A stretch of DNA of 61,585 nucleotides from Chamaesiphon sp. 336R_metabinner_41 (GCA_025359915.1 JANYDE010000072.1:1-61585), one strand, 5' to 3'. Positions 26,214-34,794 are shown, numbered from the stretch's first letter. Translations and numbers: made by a program. The notes: generated from the letters alone by a model not told the origin.

Positions 26214-26239
26214 CCCCAACCCCCAACCCCTTAAACCCC

Positions 26240-26401
26240 ATGCTTAACCTATTTTCCTCCGGTACCAAATACCAAAAGATCGCCCGTCAAAACAACTGCA
26301 ACCTAGTCGAGTCCAACGGCTACTGGCACCTCTACCAAGACGGTACCCTCGTAGCCCGCGAACAACACCCCTGGAACGCCATTCAATTTCTGACTAAATA
26401 A
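26240..26401 (+). CDS. Small early protein, 53 residues
   Basis: The frame starts MLNLFSSGTKYQKIARQNNC and ends in NAIQFLTK. It contains NGYWHLYQDGTLVARE, which looks like a compact beta-hairpin. No family is recognised. One copy of the TCGCA palindrome (26201-26213) lies 26 bases before it. Confidence 0.5.
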   Translation: MLNLFSSGTKYQKIARQNNCNLVESNGYWHLYQDGTLVAREQHPWNAIQFLTK

Positions 26402-26405
26402 ATAA

Positions 26406-26513
26406 ATGAACACCAAACCACCACAAACTCCCATGCCCACCGCCGCCGAGTGGGAAGCCTTCGAGGCTTATCGCCAACGAATCAAACTCCAACTCTTATT
26501 AGCCAGAGGTTAA
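26406..26513 (+). CDS. Small early protein, 35 residues
   Basis: The frame reads MNTKPPQTPMPTAAEWEAFEAYRQR and ends LLARG. It starts four bases after the previous stop and ends five bases before the next start, so it fits a tight operon. Function is unknown. Confidence 0.4.
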   Translation: MNTKPPQTPMPTAAEWEAFEAYRQRIKLQLLLARG

Positions 26514-26518
26514 AACCT

Positions 26519-27343
26519 ATGACCAGCGAATTAGTTTTTTTAGAATCACGCACCGCTCGACAAGATCGCCTCGAAGATCTCGATGACAATCGCGCTCTCG
26601 AAACCATCAACAAAGCGAAAGCTCTAGTGATGGCAATGTGGCAAGGCACAGGCATCGCTACCACCGAACAGATGGCTAAATATTACGAGGTATCGGAAGA
26701 AACTGTAAAAAAAGTTTATCAGCGCAATAACGAGGAATTTAGCTCGGATGGAGTAAAAGTCAGAAGAGGTAACGAGTTGAAGGATGTGGGGGACAGCTTG
26801 TCCCTCTCTGGAACCCGCAGAACCTCGTTGATGACTTGGCCACCAAGAGCAGCCCTCCGACTTGGAATGTTACTCAGAGACTCCCTGGTAGCACAGAAAG
26901 TCAGAACCATCCTACTCGACGTAGCCGAACAGCAACCAATTAACGACAACTTGCTACAAAAGCGAGTATCTCAACTGACCGAAGTTGTAACAAACCTAGC
27001 TCATGTAGTGGCAGCATCAGTTGAACTAAAACACAAGGCACTACCAAAAGTATCGATCGATCCAGTACCTGGGGAAATCAAAGCACTCACAGAACGACAG
27101 TGTATCAACCAATTAATCAGAAGCTACGTTTTTCGCACCAATCAAAATCTACCACCAGATGCCGAAAAAGAAACTCAGCAAAAAGTCACCCAGTGGATGT
27201 ACCGCGAACTCAAGATTCGCTACAAATTTGACGTTTACGCTCGGTTCAAAAACTGCACGTACACGCGAAAAATTGACCTAATCGAAGCTGAAAGTCAATT
27301 AGCAAATCTCCACACCGTCTGCAACCACTTCTTAGGAATCTAA
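26519..27343 (+). CDS. DNA-binding regulator of cyanobacterial phage type
   Basis: The ATG at 26519 (MTSELVFLESRTARQDRLEDL) gives 274 residues; a longer frame from 26450 overlaps the 35-residue gene. Residues 45-70 (GIATTEQMAKYYEVSEETVKKVYQRN) are a helix-turn-helix, followed by VKVRRGNELKD and a hydrophobic helical core. The layout is that of proteins often found in cyanobacterial genomes near mobile DNA, with a KilA/Rha-like regulatory flavour. The role here is probably early gene control. Confidence 0.55.
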   Translation: MTSELVFLESRTARQDRLEDLDDNRALETINKAKALVMAMWQGTGIATTEQMAKYYEVSEETVKKVYQRNNEEFSSDGVKVRRGNELKDVGDSLSLSGTRRTSLMTWPPRAALRLGMLLRDSLVAQKVRTILLDVAEQQPINDNLLQKRVSQLTEVVTNLAHVVAASVELKHKALPKVSIDPVPGEIKALTERQCINQLIRSYVFRTNQNLPPDAEKETQQKVTQWMYRELKIRYKFDVYARFKNCTYTRKIDLIEAESQLANLHTVCNHFLGI

Positions 27344-27346
27344 CCA

Positions 27347-27571
27347 ATGTTTATCAAACTTCACTTCCAAACCGACAATGCCTTCAAAATCTTCCGAGTT
27401 GAAGACATCATCTCGATCGATCCAGTCTTTGGCGTTGAATGCACAGTGGTTCGCTACTGCCTATTTCTGCGTGGCAACCAAGAGGTTCTGGCTATTACAG
27501 CCGAGCAAGCTCACGACCTATCGTTACAGCTTAACCCTAGCGAGATTCTTCACCCATCGCAGTATGAATAA
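27347..27571 (+). CDS. Small early protein, 74 residues
   Basis: The protein reads as beta strands (MFIKLHFQTDNAFKIFRVED, VVRYCLFLRGNQEVLAI) and is similar in pattern to the gene at 27659 (IKIAGNKASILFRIKDITRI). The two may be paralogues. Function is unknown. Confidence 0.55.
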   Translation: MFIKLHFQTDNAFKIFRVEDIISIDPVFGVECTVVRYCLFLRGNQEVLAITAEQAHDLSLQLNPSEILHPSQYE

Positions 27572-27665
27572 CCCACAGTACTGCCACTGCAACCAGTGCG
27601 AACCCGAAGACACCTTTGAGTGCGCCACATGTAAACGCCCCTCCCCCAACCAAAACCAATGCTAG
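27564..27665 (+). CDS. Zinc-ribbon-like small protein, 33 residues
   Basis: Within 33 residues there are six cysteines, in the pattern CHCNQC, CATC and a terminal C. Four of them could hold a zinc ion. It overlaps the stop of the previous gene and the start of the next, as translationally coupled genes do. Confidence 0.5.
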   Translation: MNNPQYCHCNQCEPEDTFECATCKRPSPNQNQC

Positions 27666-28003
27666 CCCTAATTAAAATCGCTGGAAACAAAGCCTCAATC
27701 CTATTCAGAATCAAAGACATCACCCGCATCACCCCCATCCTCCTAGACGGCAAACTCGACTGCTACGGCTTAGACCTCACCTGTGAACCCCACCGGATCA
27801 AACTCTCCCCCGTCCAGTTTGACAGACTCATCCCCTTCCTCAGCTACATCGGTCTCAGTAGCGGATTGGAAGAAGAGGAACTGACTGCGCCATTAGAGGA
27901 AGAAGACTTCGATCGAACCATTAGCGAACTGCTCGATATGGCAATTGCCTCACCATCCATCCGTCCTCAGCATCAAGATCCCTGGCTAACCCTCGAAAAA
28001 TAA
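27659..28003 (+). CDS. Small early protein, 114 residues
   Basis: The N-terminal half repeats the strand pattern of the 74-residue gene at 27347 (IKIAGNKASILFRIKDITRI, HRIKLSPVQFDRLIPF). The C-terminal half is acidic (EEEELTAPLEEEDFD). It overlaps the zinc-ribbon gene by seven bases. No known family. Confidence 0.55.
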   Translation: MLALIKIAGNKASILFRIKDITRITPILLDGKLDCYGLDLTCEPHRIKLSPVQFDRLIPFLSYIGLSSGLEEEELTAPLEEEDFDRTISELLDMAIASPSIRPQHQDPWLTLEK

Positions 28004-28005
28004 AG

Positions 28006-28185
28006 ATGAAACACACCTTGAAAATGCTCCGTAGCCTTGAATCTTTCATTCACTGGTTCATCATCCTTCCAGTATTACTCCTTGCTTTCTTCGTCTTCGT
28101 GTTGCCAGTACTGGTAGTGTTTGTGTCGATCTGTCACGCAGTCAACAATATTTTTTTAGATGAAGAACACCCATTTTACTACTAA
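28006..28185 (+). CDS. Small membrane protein, 59 residues
   Basis: The start ATG lies two bases after the previous stop. Residues 14-43 are strongly hydrophobic (WFIILPVLLLAFFVFVLPVLVV), one long or two short membrane segments, followed by an acidic tail. Possible exclusion or lysis-control protein; function not known. Confidence 0.5.
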   Translation: MKHTLKMLRSLESFIHWFIILPVLLLAFFVFVLPVLVVFVSICHAVNNIFLDEEHPFYY

Positions 28186-28187
28186 TC

Positions 28188-28370
28188 ATGCAAACCAAAT
28201 ATTGGCGAACAGAGCTAAAACAATGCTTGAACAGATTGAGAAGGATCGAACAGCAGATCGATCGGGATCGGGAGTACATCCTTTGGAATCATCAGATCGA
28301 CTTATTGAGCCAGAGGATCGACAAAGCGATCGAGGAATCCGAACAGTGGTGCGAGGCGATCGATGATTAA
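28188..28370 (+). CDS. Small coiled-coil early protein, 60 residues
   Basis: The frame starts two bases after the previous stop and is rich in Arg, Gln, Ile and Leu with heptad spacing (LNRLRRIEQQIDRDREYILW). It overlaps the next start. Another frame over the same bases is less likely because it would overlap the membrane protein gene. Confidence 0.45.
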   Translation: MQTKYWRTELKQCLNRLRRIEQQIDRDREYILWNHQIDLLSQRIDKAIEESEQWCEAIDD

Positions 28371-28566
28371 CATCCTTGACCTATTCAAATCCCCACCCCC
28401 AAAGTCGCCCGAACAGACTTTACTCGACAACCAACTCGAAGCCGCCTCACAGCAACATGCTGAGTGGGCACTTAAATTCTATCTCCAACTGGTTCTAGAC
28501 GGCTTACCAGCCGACACCGCCGCCATACAAACCTCATTCAAATTCTTTGGGAGCTACCGTGAATAA
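28363..28566 (+). CDS. Small early protein, 67 residues
   Basis: The frame starts MINILDLFKSPPPKSPEQ and is helical afterwards. It overlaps both neighbours by a few bases. No family recognised. Confidence 0.5.
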   Translation: MINILDLFKSPPPKSPEQTLLDNQLEAASQQHAEWALKFYLQLVLDGLPADTAAIQTSFKFFGSYRE

Positions 28567-28759
28567 CCTAACCTACGAACAATTAGCAGCGATCGATCGG
28601 TACAAAGCCAAGCTCGACGATATAAACGACCCAAAAGTTTTGAGACAGTGGGCACTAGCCAACTACCGTCAGAACCTGATCATGCACAATACCTACCACA
28701 ACATCATCAATCACCACCTGATGATTGAGAGCGAATACGTTCGCAGCATCGCTGAGTAA
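28559..28759 (+). CDS. Small early protein, 66 residues
   Basis: The GTG at 28559 overlaps the previous stop and is preferred to the ATG at 28547. The protein is helical and His/Asn-rich near its end (HNTYHNIINHHLMIESEY). Function unknown. Confidence 0.45.
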   Translation: MNNLTYEQLAAIDRYKAKLDDINDPKVLRQWALANYRQNLIMHNTYHNIINHHLMIESEYVRSIAE

Positions 28760-28799
28760 TCACAGGGTGCATTTACCAACCCCTTAGCTTTCAAAATCA

Positions 28800-28964
28800 A
28801 TGTTAAAGCCAGTAATTGGGTTTGTCCCAACCACGATTCAATACCCCGTCTATGTCTACACCGATCTACAGTTACCCACACCATACGAATTCATCACTCG
28901 CAAACAAGTCTTCGCTACCCCCCCACAAGCAATCCAGGCAAAGAGTCACCCTCAACAAATATAG
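28800..28964 (+). CDS. Small early protein, 54 residues, uncertain
   Basis: The frame starts MLKPVIGFVPTTIQYPVYVY and looks beta-rich. A GCATTTACC sequence lies 23 bases before it, like the element before other early genes. A second overlapping frame (28816-29052) is possible, so the choice is not secure. Confidence 0.4.
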   Translation: MLKPVIGFVPTTIQYPVYVYTDLQLPTPYEFITRKQVFATPPQAIQAKSHPQQI

Positions 28965-29072
28965 ATTTCAATCGCCTCTGTGCGCCATCGATCTAATTGC
29001 CCAGCTCCGATATGTGGGTGCCCACTACGTCCTAGTCCAGCCGTTCAAATAATCTACCTTCGATCTATTGTT

Positions 29073-31265
29073 ATGTACGCATCTATCGCTTCACTAGTCG
29101 GTAAACCTGGATTCCCCGCTTCATACAACGGTACTAAAAAGTATCTTGAATCCAGAGGTTGTACTCGGAGATTAAAACCCAAAGGCAAGGGTGTAGAGTA
29201 TCTAGTCGCATTGGACTTAATCAAAGATATCGATAGTCGTCCTACCCCAACCAAGAATTACTATTCAGTCGAAATCCTATTCGAGAAGCTAGCAGGTAAG
29301 CCAGGTATCCCTCAGACGATATCAGGACTGCGAAGGAGGATCAAAGCCGAGGATTGGGAAAACCGTAAGCGTGAGGGCAAAGGTGGTGGGCTAGAGTATT
29401 TAGCACCTAAAGATCTGTTCATTGAAAAGCCCAAACTATCCCTAGTTCCAGAGATTCAATTACCAGCTCCAGTTGATATTACCGTTGGAGCTGTCCGCAA
29501 ATCATATCGCCTCGAAATTGTCACTCAATGCGATAAATGGTGCGACGACAACAACATCGAAATTGGACGGCGCGAAGGTGAATCTTACTGGACTGGAGTA
29601 GACAAATTTTGTACTCAATATAACCAAGAGAATCCAGATAAAAAGCTGCATACCAACACCGTCGCTAGATGGTGGCAGATGGCAATTCAGAAAGGTTTAC
29701 CTGCGAATTTGGCAGGCAAACATGGTCAGCACTTAATTGGCAAAACGCTCATCGACAAACAGCCAGAAGTTGCTAGAACGGTGATTGCGATGATCCTCGA
29801 TCGACCATCACATACAATGACTCAGCTCAAGTATGAATTCCGTCACAGAGAAGATATCAAAATACCCAGCTATCAAACAGTTGTTCGTTACCGCAATGCC
29901 TGGAAAGTAAACAATGCGGCGTCTTATTGCGAAATGTACGAAGGCATCAGTGCCTTTAATAGTCGAAGGCGTCCTGCCAATGGTAGTCAAAATATTGAGA
30001 TGGATTATGCAAACCAGAAATGGGAGATGGATGGCACCAAGGTAGATGTGATTTGTGCTGATGGTAAACGTTACACGATTATGGTTTTGATTGACTGCTT
30101 TAGCCGTAAATTTGCCTATGAGATTGTATTGAGAGCTAATGCTGATGCAGCATACGGACGTACTCTGTTCAAGGGATTGATGGAATTGGGAATGCCTGAA
30201 ATCATCAGCACTGATAACGGTACTGAATACAAAAATGAGCAGGGTATTGATGCTACTCGCAACTTGAAGATTCAGATGAAATTCTGTAATCCTCGCTGTC
30301 CTTGGGAGAAACCGTTTGTTGAGCGGGTACATGGAACAATCGGCACCAAATTACTGGAAACTTTACCAGGTGCGATCGGTAATAGTGTTGCCGCAAAAAA
30401 ACGCCTAGATGAAACACGACTCAAAGATGGGGATAGAATTACCGTCGAACAGTTGGACACCCATCTCAAAGCCTTTCAAGCTGCTTACCACTCTGAAAAA
30501 CAAGAAGGCGTTGGTATGTCCCCTAACGAAAAGTGGGCATCATCTGACCATGCCAATCACCCGATTAGACGCTTCGATCCGATCGAGGATGCGGAAGCCC
30601 TACAGCTCCTCCTTAGCAAAAAGACCAAGATTCGCACGATTCAGAAGAAAGGGATTAAGTGGGATAAACAATGGTACTACGACAAAGAAGGTGATTGGTC
30701 GATCAAGATTGACTCTGATGTCTCGGTGCAAGCCACTGATGATGACGATCTAATTCGCGTCTACACCCTCGACAAAAAAGAGCTACTATTCATCGCTCGT
30801 TCTGACAAATCATACAGTTTTGAAGACCGTAGAGAAGCGGTAGGAAATGCCAAACGGAGATCTGGAATCGATCGATCTCAAGGCAAGAAAGTTTATCGCA
30901 AGGCACGGAAGGAAACCAAAATCTACACCTATCCAGAGATGCACACCGTTGATAATGTCGTTGCCTTTGAAGCGCGGGGCAATGTAGCTGATGAAATCCT
31001 TGCAACCTCGCACAGTGCGATCGAGAAGATCAATGCGGACAAATTAGCAGCTCAACAACAGCAAGCTAAACGCGATCGAGAGCAAACCATACTTCGCGAA
31101 GACACCTTCTACAACAAGATGGAAGGAGTTTATCTCTCGATCGAAGCCAAGACAGCTACTGAGAAAGAGATCGAGTGGTTCAACTTCCAACTGGAAAATA
31201 ATCCAATCGGTCGATCGACCTTGGAAAACATTCTTGACAGTCTAGACGCGCAAGCTTCGGCTTAA
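29073..31265 (+). CDS. MuA-type DDE transposase
   Basis: This 730-residue transposase cuts and joins the phage ends and drives integration and replicative transposition. The ATG at 29073 is chosen because two Mu-type DNA-binding repeats follow it: residues 3-48 (IASLVGKPGFPASYNGTKKY) and 62-113 (EKLAGKPGIPQTISGLRRRI). The RNase H-like core has Asp320 (WEMDG), Asp381 (ISTDNGTEY) and Glu417 (FVERVHGT). A beta-barrel domain and a charged helical tail (about residues 640-700), expected to contact the ATPase, follow. Length is near Mu A (663 residues). An ATPase gene follows downstream after a regulator gene. Confidence 0.93.
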   Translation: MYASIASLVGKPGFPASYNGTKKYLESRGCTRRLKPKGKGVEYLVALDLIKDIDSRPTPTKNYYSVEILFEKLAGKPGIPQTISGLRRRIKAEDWENRKREGKGGGLEYLAPKDLFIEKPKLSLVPEIQLPAPVDITVGAVRKSYRLEIVTQCDKWCDDNNIEIGRREGESYWTGVDKFCTQYNQENPDKKLHTNTVARWWQMAIQKGLPANLAGKHGQHLIGKTLIDKQPEVARTVIAMILDRPSHTMTQLKYEFRHREDIKIPSYQTVVRYRNAWKVNNAASYCEMYEGISAFNSRRRPANGSQNIEMDYANQKWEMDGTKVDVICADGKRYTIMVLIDCFSRKFAYEIVLRANADAAYGRTLFKGLMELGMPEIISTDNGTEYKNEQGIDATRNLKIQMKFCNPRCPWEKPFVERVHGTIGTKLLETLPGAIGNSVAAKKRLDETRLKDGDRITVEQLDTHLKAFQAAYHSEKQEGVGMSPNEKWASSDHANHPIRRFDPIEDAEALQLLLSKKTKIRTIQKKGIKWDKQWYYDKEGDWSIKIDSDVSVQATDDDDLIRVYTLDKKELLFIARSDKSYSFEDRREAVGNAKRRSGIDRSQGKKVYRKARKETKIYTYPEMHTVDNVVAFEARGNVADEILATSHSAIEKINADKLAAQQQQAKRDREQTILREDTFYNKMEGVYLSIEAKTATEKEIEWFNFQLENNPIGRSTLENILDSLDAQASA
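31008..31020. repeat. TCGCA-YNR-TGCGA palindrome, transposase copy
   Basis: TCGCACAGTGCGA lies near the 3' end of the transposase gene. Confidence 0.7.
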
Positions 31266-31270
31266 TTATT

Positions 31271-31342
31271 CCGTCCTGAGCATGACGTTAAAAGGCTCGG
31301 AACCCTTTGATAAAGTCATTAGTGTTCAGGATTGCATCTACC
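31271..31342 (+). other. Nested hairpin in leader of regulator gene
   Basis: Three nested pairings can be drawn: TCCTGA with TCAGGA, ATGAC with GTCAT, and AAAGG with CCTTT. It lies after the transposase stop and before the gene at 31418, ending near GCATCTACC. It does not match the five-copy leader motif in detail. It may regulate or separate the two messages. Confidence 0.4.
31334..31342 (+). promoter_or_regulatory. GCATCTAC element before early genes
   Basis: GCATCTACC here recurs at 32252-32260, and as GCATCTACT at 33030-33038 and 34759-34767, with GCATTTACC at 28769-28777. Each lies about 23-76 bases before the ATG of an early gene. Copies at 31334 and 33030 are both followed by TACTACCAAAT within a few bases or in overlap. 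Confidence 0.45.
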
Positions 31343-31417
31343 TTTACTACCAAATAAATAGACTCGAACTCACATCCGAGTCCAATCAAAAAACACCTCA
31401 ACAGATTAACTCAGAAC

Positions 31418-32185
31418 ATGGCTCAATTAGCAAATCATGAACTACCACAATCGATTATCAAAGAGTTACAAATTGATTCCGAAGGCAAGGGGTTCGTTAC
31501 TCGTCGCGGACTGGCTCGCATGTGTGGGAAAAGCCACCCTACGATTCAGCGGCTTCTAGAAAATATCGCCAAAGGTAGTGGAACGTGTACATCAAGTAAA
31601 TCGCTCGAATCTATTGTCGGACAAAGCTTTGAGGGTGGCTCATACTTGCCAGATTATGTTACAGCGGCGATTATTCAGCATTATGCGGTCAGTGGCTCTG
31701 AAAAAGCATTGGAATCCTTGTTAATCTTCTCTGCGATCGGGCTTCGTACCACCATTCAAAGCTTGCTAGGTTGGAAACCAAATCCCAAACGTAAGCTAAC
31801 TCCAGAAGAAATCATTGAGCTGTGCTGCTTGCCAGTACCAACTACTTGGCAGCGTCGCTTTCCTGAAGAATACTACGAACACTTATCACGTTTGACGGGC
31901 TTGATTCTCCAAGGAGCCGAACGACCTGGGCTGTGGGCTGCATTAACCAAAGAATTGGTTTACGACTATCTACCCACTGGCATCTATACCGAAATCAAAC
32001 GGTGCAGGGAATTAACTGGGTGCTACGAAAAGCTGCATTAATACCTATCCACCGACGGGATTCAAATTCTTGAAGCACATCAGCAAAAGGTCTTGCACCA
32101 CATGCAGGGAGCCGCAACTCTCGACCAGCTTCGCGTCGCTCTCACTCAAGCCTGTACCGGACAATACCAACTTGTATTGCTTTAA
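31418..32185 (+). pseudogene. P63C-type antirepressor regulator split by an in-frame TAA
   Basis: The frame 31418-32041 encodes 207 residues. An N-terminal helix-turn-helix (VTRRGLARMCGKSHPTIQRLLE, residues 27-50) is followed by the shared GLRTTIQSLLGW element and the start of a P63C domain (RRFPEEYYEHLSRL, RPGLWAALTKELVYDYLPTGI). It stops at TAA 32039-32041 after LH. The same frame then continues for 47 codons (YLSTDGIQILEAHQQKVLHHMQ), matching the rest of a P63C domain, where the stop sits in place of the Gln of H-Q-[WY]-L. A single CAA to TAA change explains it. The shorter product may still act; readthrough is an alternative. Confidence 0.7.
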
Positions 32186-32188
32186 CTC

Positions 32189-32311
32189 ATGTCTGCTCCA
32201 AAGTGCCTACTGCTTGCTGTAGCTCTAATCCTCGTGACCTCACTATGGGCTGCATCTACCATCTACTCGATCGATACCGAAATTAATAAAAATGAAACAA
32301 ATCACGATTAA
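32189..32311 (+). CDS. Possible 40-residue membrane peptide
   Basis: The frame reads MSAPKCLLLAVALILVTSLW and then a polar tail, one membrane segment. It overlaps the ATPase start by 20 bases. The GCATCTACC element before the ATPase lies inside it, so the bases may instead be a leader. Confidence 0.3.
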   Translation: MSAPKCLLLAVALILVTSLWAASTIYSIDTEINKNETNHD

Positions 32312-33020
32312 AACTTCAGCGATCGCTGAAACGCTCCAAATTCTCAACTTCCTCCGCACCCAAGATGGTGAACAAATGGCATGGGTTGTCGGTGCGCCTG
32401 GGAGTGGCAAAACTACCACCGCCGAATATTTAGCTCTCCAGTATCAGGGTGTCTACTATCGGATGCTAACTAATCAAGGTCAATTTGGATTAGTCAAAGG
32501 ACTGCTCAAGTCGATCGATAACAACACTTGCCGCTCTGGGGCTGAGGGGATGGTAAAGCTGATTGGGATGTGTCGGGATAAACAGCTCGCGCTATTTATT
32601 GACGAGGGCGAAAAACTCACCTATACCCACCTGGAAACCCTGCGTGATATTCACGATGGTGCTGGCGTGCCCGTCTTCATCTTCGGTACCAAGATTCACG
32701 ATAACTTGCACGAGCATCCTCAGTTGTGCGATCGAACTCACTTTCACCGCCTCAGCTTACCCACTGTCCAAGATGCCAAGGCAATTTCTAAACGAGTCGG
32801 AACTGAGAAATTCCCCATCTCGATCGCTGATGACCTGCTCGAACTGATCCATCGCAACTCAACTATGCTCCGCCAAATTAAGCGCAGCCTAGCCTACATC
32901 GAAGCTGAAGCCATGTCTAATCAGTGGAGCATTGTAGATGCTGTTACTTGGGGCGATCGTCCGTTGCTGCCTGATTTGTACTCGATGCCAGATGAACGGG
33001 TTCGCACCAAAACAAAATAA
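32292..33020 (+). CDS. MuB-type AAA+ ATPase, transposition target selector
   Basis: This 242-residue ATPase has Walker A GAPGSGKTT (residues 34-42) and Walker B LALFIDEG (Asp104, Glu105), then a FGTK sensor-1-like strand and an arginine-bearing helix. In Mu, MuB binds target DNA, activates the transposase and gives target immunity. Like MuB and TnsC it lacks added domains, but it has no visible N-terminal HTH domain as in Mu B (312 residues). Position near the transposase supports the role. Confidence 0.88.
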   Translation: MKQITIKTSAIAETLQILNFLRTQDGEQMAWVVGAPGSGKTTTAEYLALQYQGVYYRMLTNQGQFGLVKGLLKSIDNNTCRSGAEGMVKLIGMCRDKQLALFIDEGEKLTYTHLETLRDIHDGAGVPVFIFGTKIHDNLHEHPQLCDRTHFHRLSLPTVQDAKAISKRVGTEKFPISIADDLLELIHRNSTMLRQIKRSLAYIEAEAMSNQWSIVDAVTWGDRPLLPDLYSMPDERVRTKTK

Positions 33021-33063
33021 TCAGGCTTTGCATCTACTACCAAATTTACCAACTTAATCAATC

Positions 33064-33882
33064 ATGTCTCAAATTACAACAACATCAGAGTCTCAATACA
33101 ATTCACCATTTGATGCTATTCGCGGCTATCACGCTGACAGATCGGAATATTGGACGGCACGAGAATTAATGCGCTGGCTGGGGTATACCAGGTGGGAACA
33201 AGGCGAAAAAGCTTTGAATCGAGCCACTAAATCGATGACAAATCAAGGGCATGATATTACATTACAGGTTCATGAAGTCTTGAAGCCGTCAAACCAGCAT
33301 AACAACAAGGTTGTAGAAATCAAGGACTATGAGCTTTCCCGATTTGCTTGCTATACTATCGCGATGAATGCTGACCCTGAGAAGGAAATGGTAGCTCTAG
33401 CGCAAGGCTATTTTGCAGCTAAAACTCGCGAGGCGGAAGTAGCTAAACAAATACCAGTAGCTGAGTTATCTCGACTAGAAATTCTGCAACTGGCATTATC
33501 CAGCGAACAAGAAAAGTTAGCACTTCAAGCACAAATCGAAGCAGATCGACCAGCTACTGAATTAGGTAAAGCGATCGAGAAAGCTGAAAGTAATATTCGA
33601 GTTGGTGATTTTGCGAAAGTAATTGGCACCGGACAAAATCGCTATTTCGAGGAATTGCGTGAGTGCAAAATTATTATGGCAACTGGTACATTACCGTACC
33701 AACGATTCTTGAATGATGGGTATTTTGTTGTGACTGAAGTTGTGGTCAATAACAAAGTATATCCAGTTGCTCTTATTACTCCCAAAGGGCAATCATATCT
33801 AGCTAAACGTCACCAGCAACATCTTCAAGCAGTCTCGATCGAATGTCAGATCGAGACTGCTTTTTCGTCTGCGCTTGTTTAA
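33064..33882 (+). CDS. DinD-like N-terminus with phage antirepressor C-terminal domain
   Basis: Residues 15-125 match the DinD/BRO-type pattern (FDAIRG, EYWTARELMRWLGYTRWEQ, FACYTIAMNADPEKEMVALAQGYF). The last 95 residues match the phage antirepressor C-terminal (KilAC) domain (VGDFAKVIGTGQNRYFEELREC, YFVVTEVVVNNKVYPVALITPKGQ). Such proteins bind and relieve repressors. The last 18 codons are encoded by a 13-base-pair terminator stem and T-run, so the natural stop may have been lost. A GCATCTACT element lies before the start. Confidence 0.8.
   Translation: MSQITTTSESQYNSPFDAIRGYHADRSEYWTARELMRWLGYTRWEQGEKALNRATKSMTNQGHDITLQVHEVLKPSNQHNNKVVEIKDYELSRFACYTIAMNADPEKEMVALAQGYFAAKTREAEVAKQIPVAELSRLEILQLALSSEQEKLALQAQIEADRPATELGKAIEKAESNIRVGDFAKVIGTGQNRYFEELRECKIIMATGTLPYQRFLNDGYFVVTEVVVNNKVYPVALITPKGQSYLAKRHQQHLQAVSIECQIETAFSSALV
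33828..33865 (+). terminator. Terminator overlapping the 3' end of the antirepressor gene
   Basis: A perfect 13-base-pair stem with an eight-base loop and five T residues lies inside the reading frame that ends at 33882. Confidence 0.8.
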
Positions 33883-33959
33883 TATGTCCTATTTCCGCCT
33901 CCGTTATTCGATCGATTGGCAAACAAATAAATTCACACCCCCTAGACCAAATATTAATT

Positions 33960-34748
33960 ATGCCCCTCCAACCAGAAGCCCTCGAACTCTTGACCAGGAT
34001 TGCCCGCTCCTTAGAAAGCCAGAGTGGAAACCTACCCCCAGCAATGGGACTAATCGACCTACCTCGTACCCAGTACTTGTACGTCGGTCGTGAAGGTGGA
34101 AAAGAAGATAATTCCTGTTGGTATCGCCGCAAGGATGAGCAGAATATTCTGATTCATGCTGATGGTCTAGCAGGGCAGTTGATCGGGCTAGAATCGCACA
34201 CTACCACCTACAAGGATGAAGATAAAATCAAGCTCCGAATCTTGATGCGCTGCGGTTCTCAAACCTATTGCATTCAATCAGGCATGAGTAGCGTATTTAG
34301 TCGTGGAATCTTGCTGGGATTGAAGGAACTTGAAGATATTGGATTTCCAATCACCATCGCAGTTCGACCTAGTAAGGAAGAGGAGAAAGTTGTATTTGGG
34401 AGCGTATACCTGAATCAGCAACCAATTAAAACTACTTGGGACAAATCGATCGATTGCCTAGCTCTCTTCCAATCGATCTGCCAAAAGTTCGGTTTCTCCA
34501 CAGAACCAACAGCATCAGCACCAATTGCTCAACTCCGACCACAATCTACCCGCAAACAATTGGAGAATGATTTCTTTCAAGTCTTCACAGCGTTGCAGCG
34601 GCATGGAGTCACTAAAGAAGATATGCAAGGATCGGCTAAAAGTTTATTTCCCAACTTTACAACTACAGCAAATATGAGCGATGAGGATCTGGAAAAATTC
34701 ATTACCCATCTAACGTCCTGGGCTGACAGTTTCCCGCCACATTTCTAA
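33960..34748 (+). CDS. Hypothetical early protein, 262 residues
   Basis: The ATG at 33960 (MPLQPEALELLTRIARSLES) is preferred; a longer frame would read through the upstream terminator. The protein is mixed alpha/beta with a central beta-rich part (DKIKLRILMRCGSQTYCIQSG). A C-terminal helical part (QLENDFFQVFTALQRHGVTKEDM) could bind protein or DNA. Its position between antirepressor and ParB-like genes suggests a replication or recombination role. I do not recognise a family. Confidence 0.6.
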   Translation: MPLQPEALELLTRIARSLESQSGNLPPAMGLIDLPRTQYLYVGREGGKEDNSCWYRRKDEQNILIHADGLAGQLIGLESHTTTYKDEDKIKLRILMRCGSQTYCIQSGMSSVFSRGILLGLKELEDIGFPITIAVRPSKEEEKVVFGSVYLNQQPIKTTWDKSIDCLALFQSICQKFGFSTEPTASAPIAQLRPQSTRKQLENDFFQVFTALQRHGVTKEDMQGSAKSLFPNFTTTANMSDEDLEKFITHLTSWADSFPPHF

Positions 34749-34794
34749 TCTTCTCGGTGCATCTACTTTCCAGCAATTAATTAAATTAATAACG

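Noticed and set aside
31418-32185. TAA reassigned to glutamine in this phage
   Set aside because: TAA ends many other genes here, such as the ParB-operon, small early and capsid genes, so a point mutation explains the single in-frame TAA better.
28980-33020. Tn7-like or CRISPR-associated transposon
   Set aside because: The transposase has Mu-type N-terminal repeats, no tnsA, tniQ, Cas genes or CRISPR array are present, and head and tail genes surround it.
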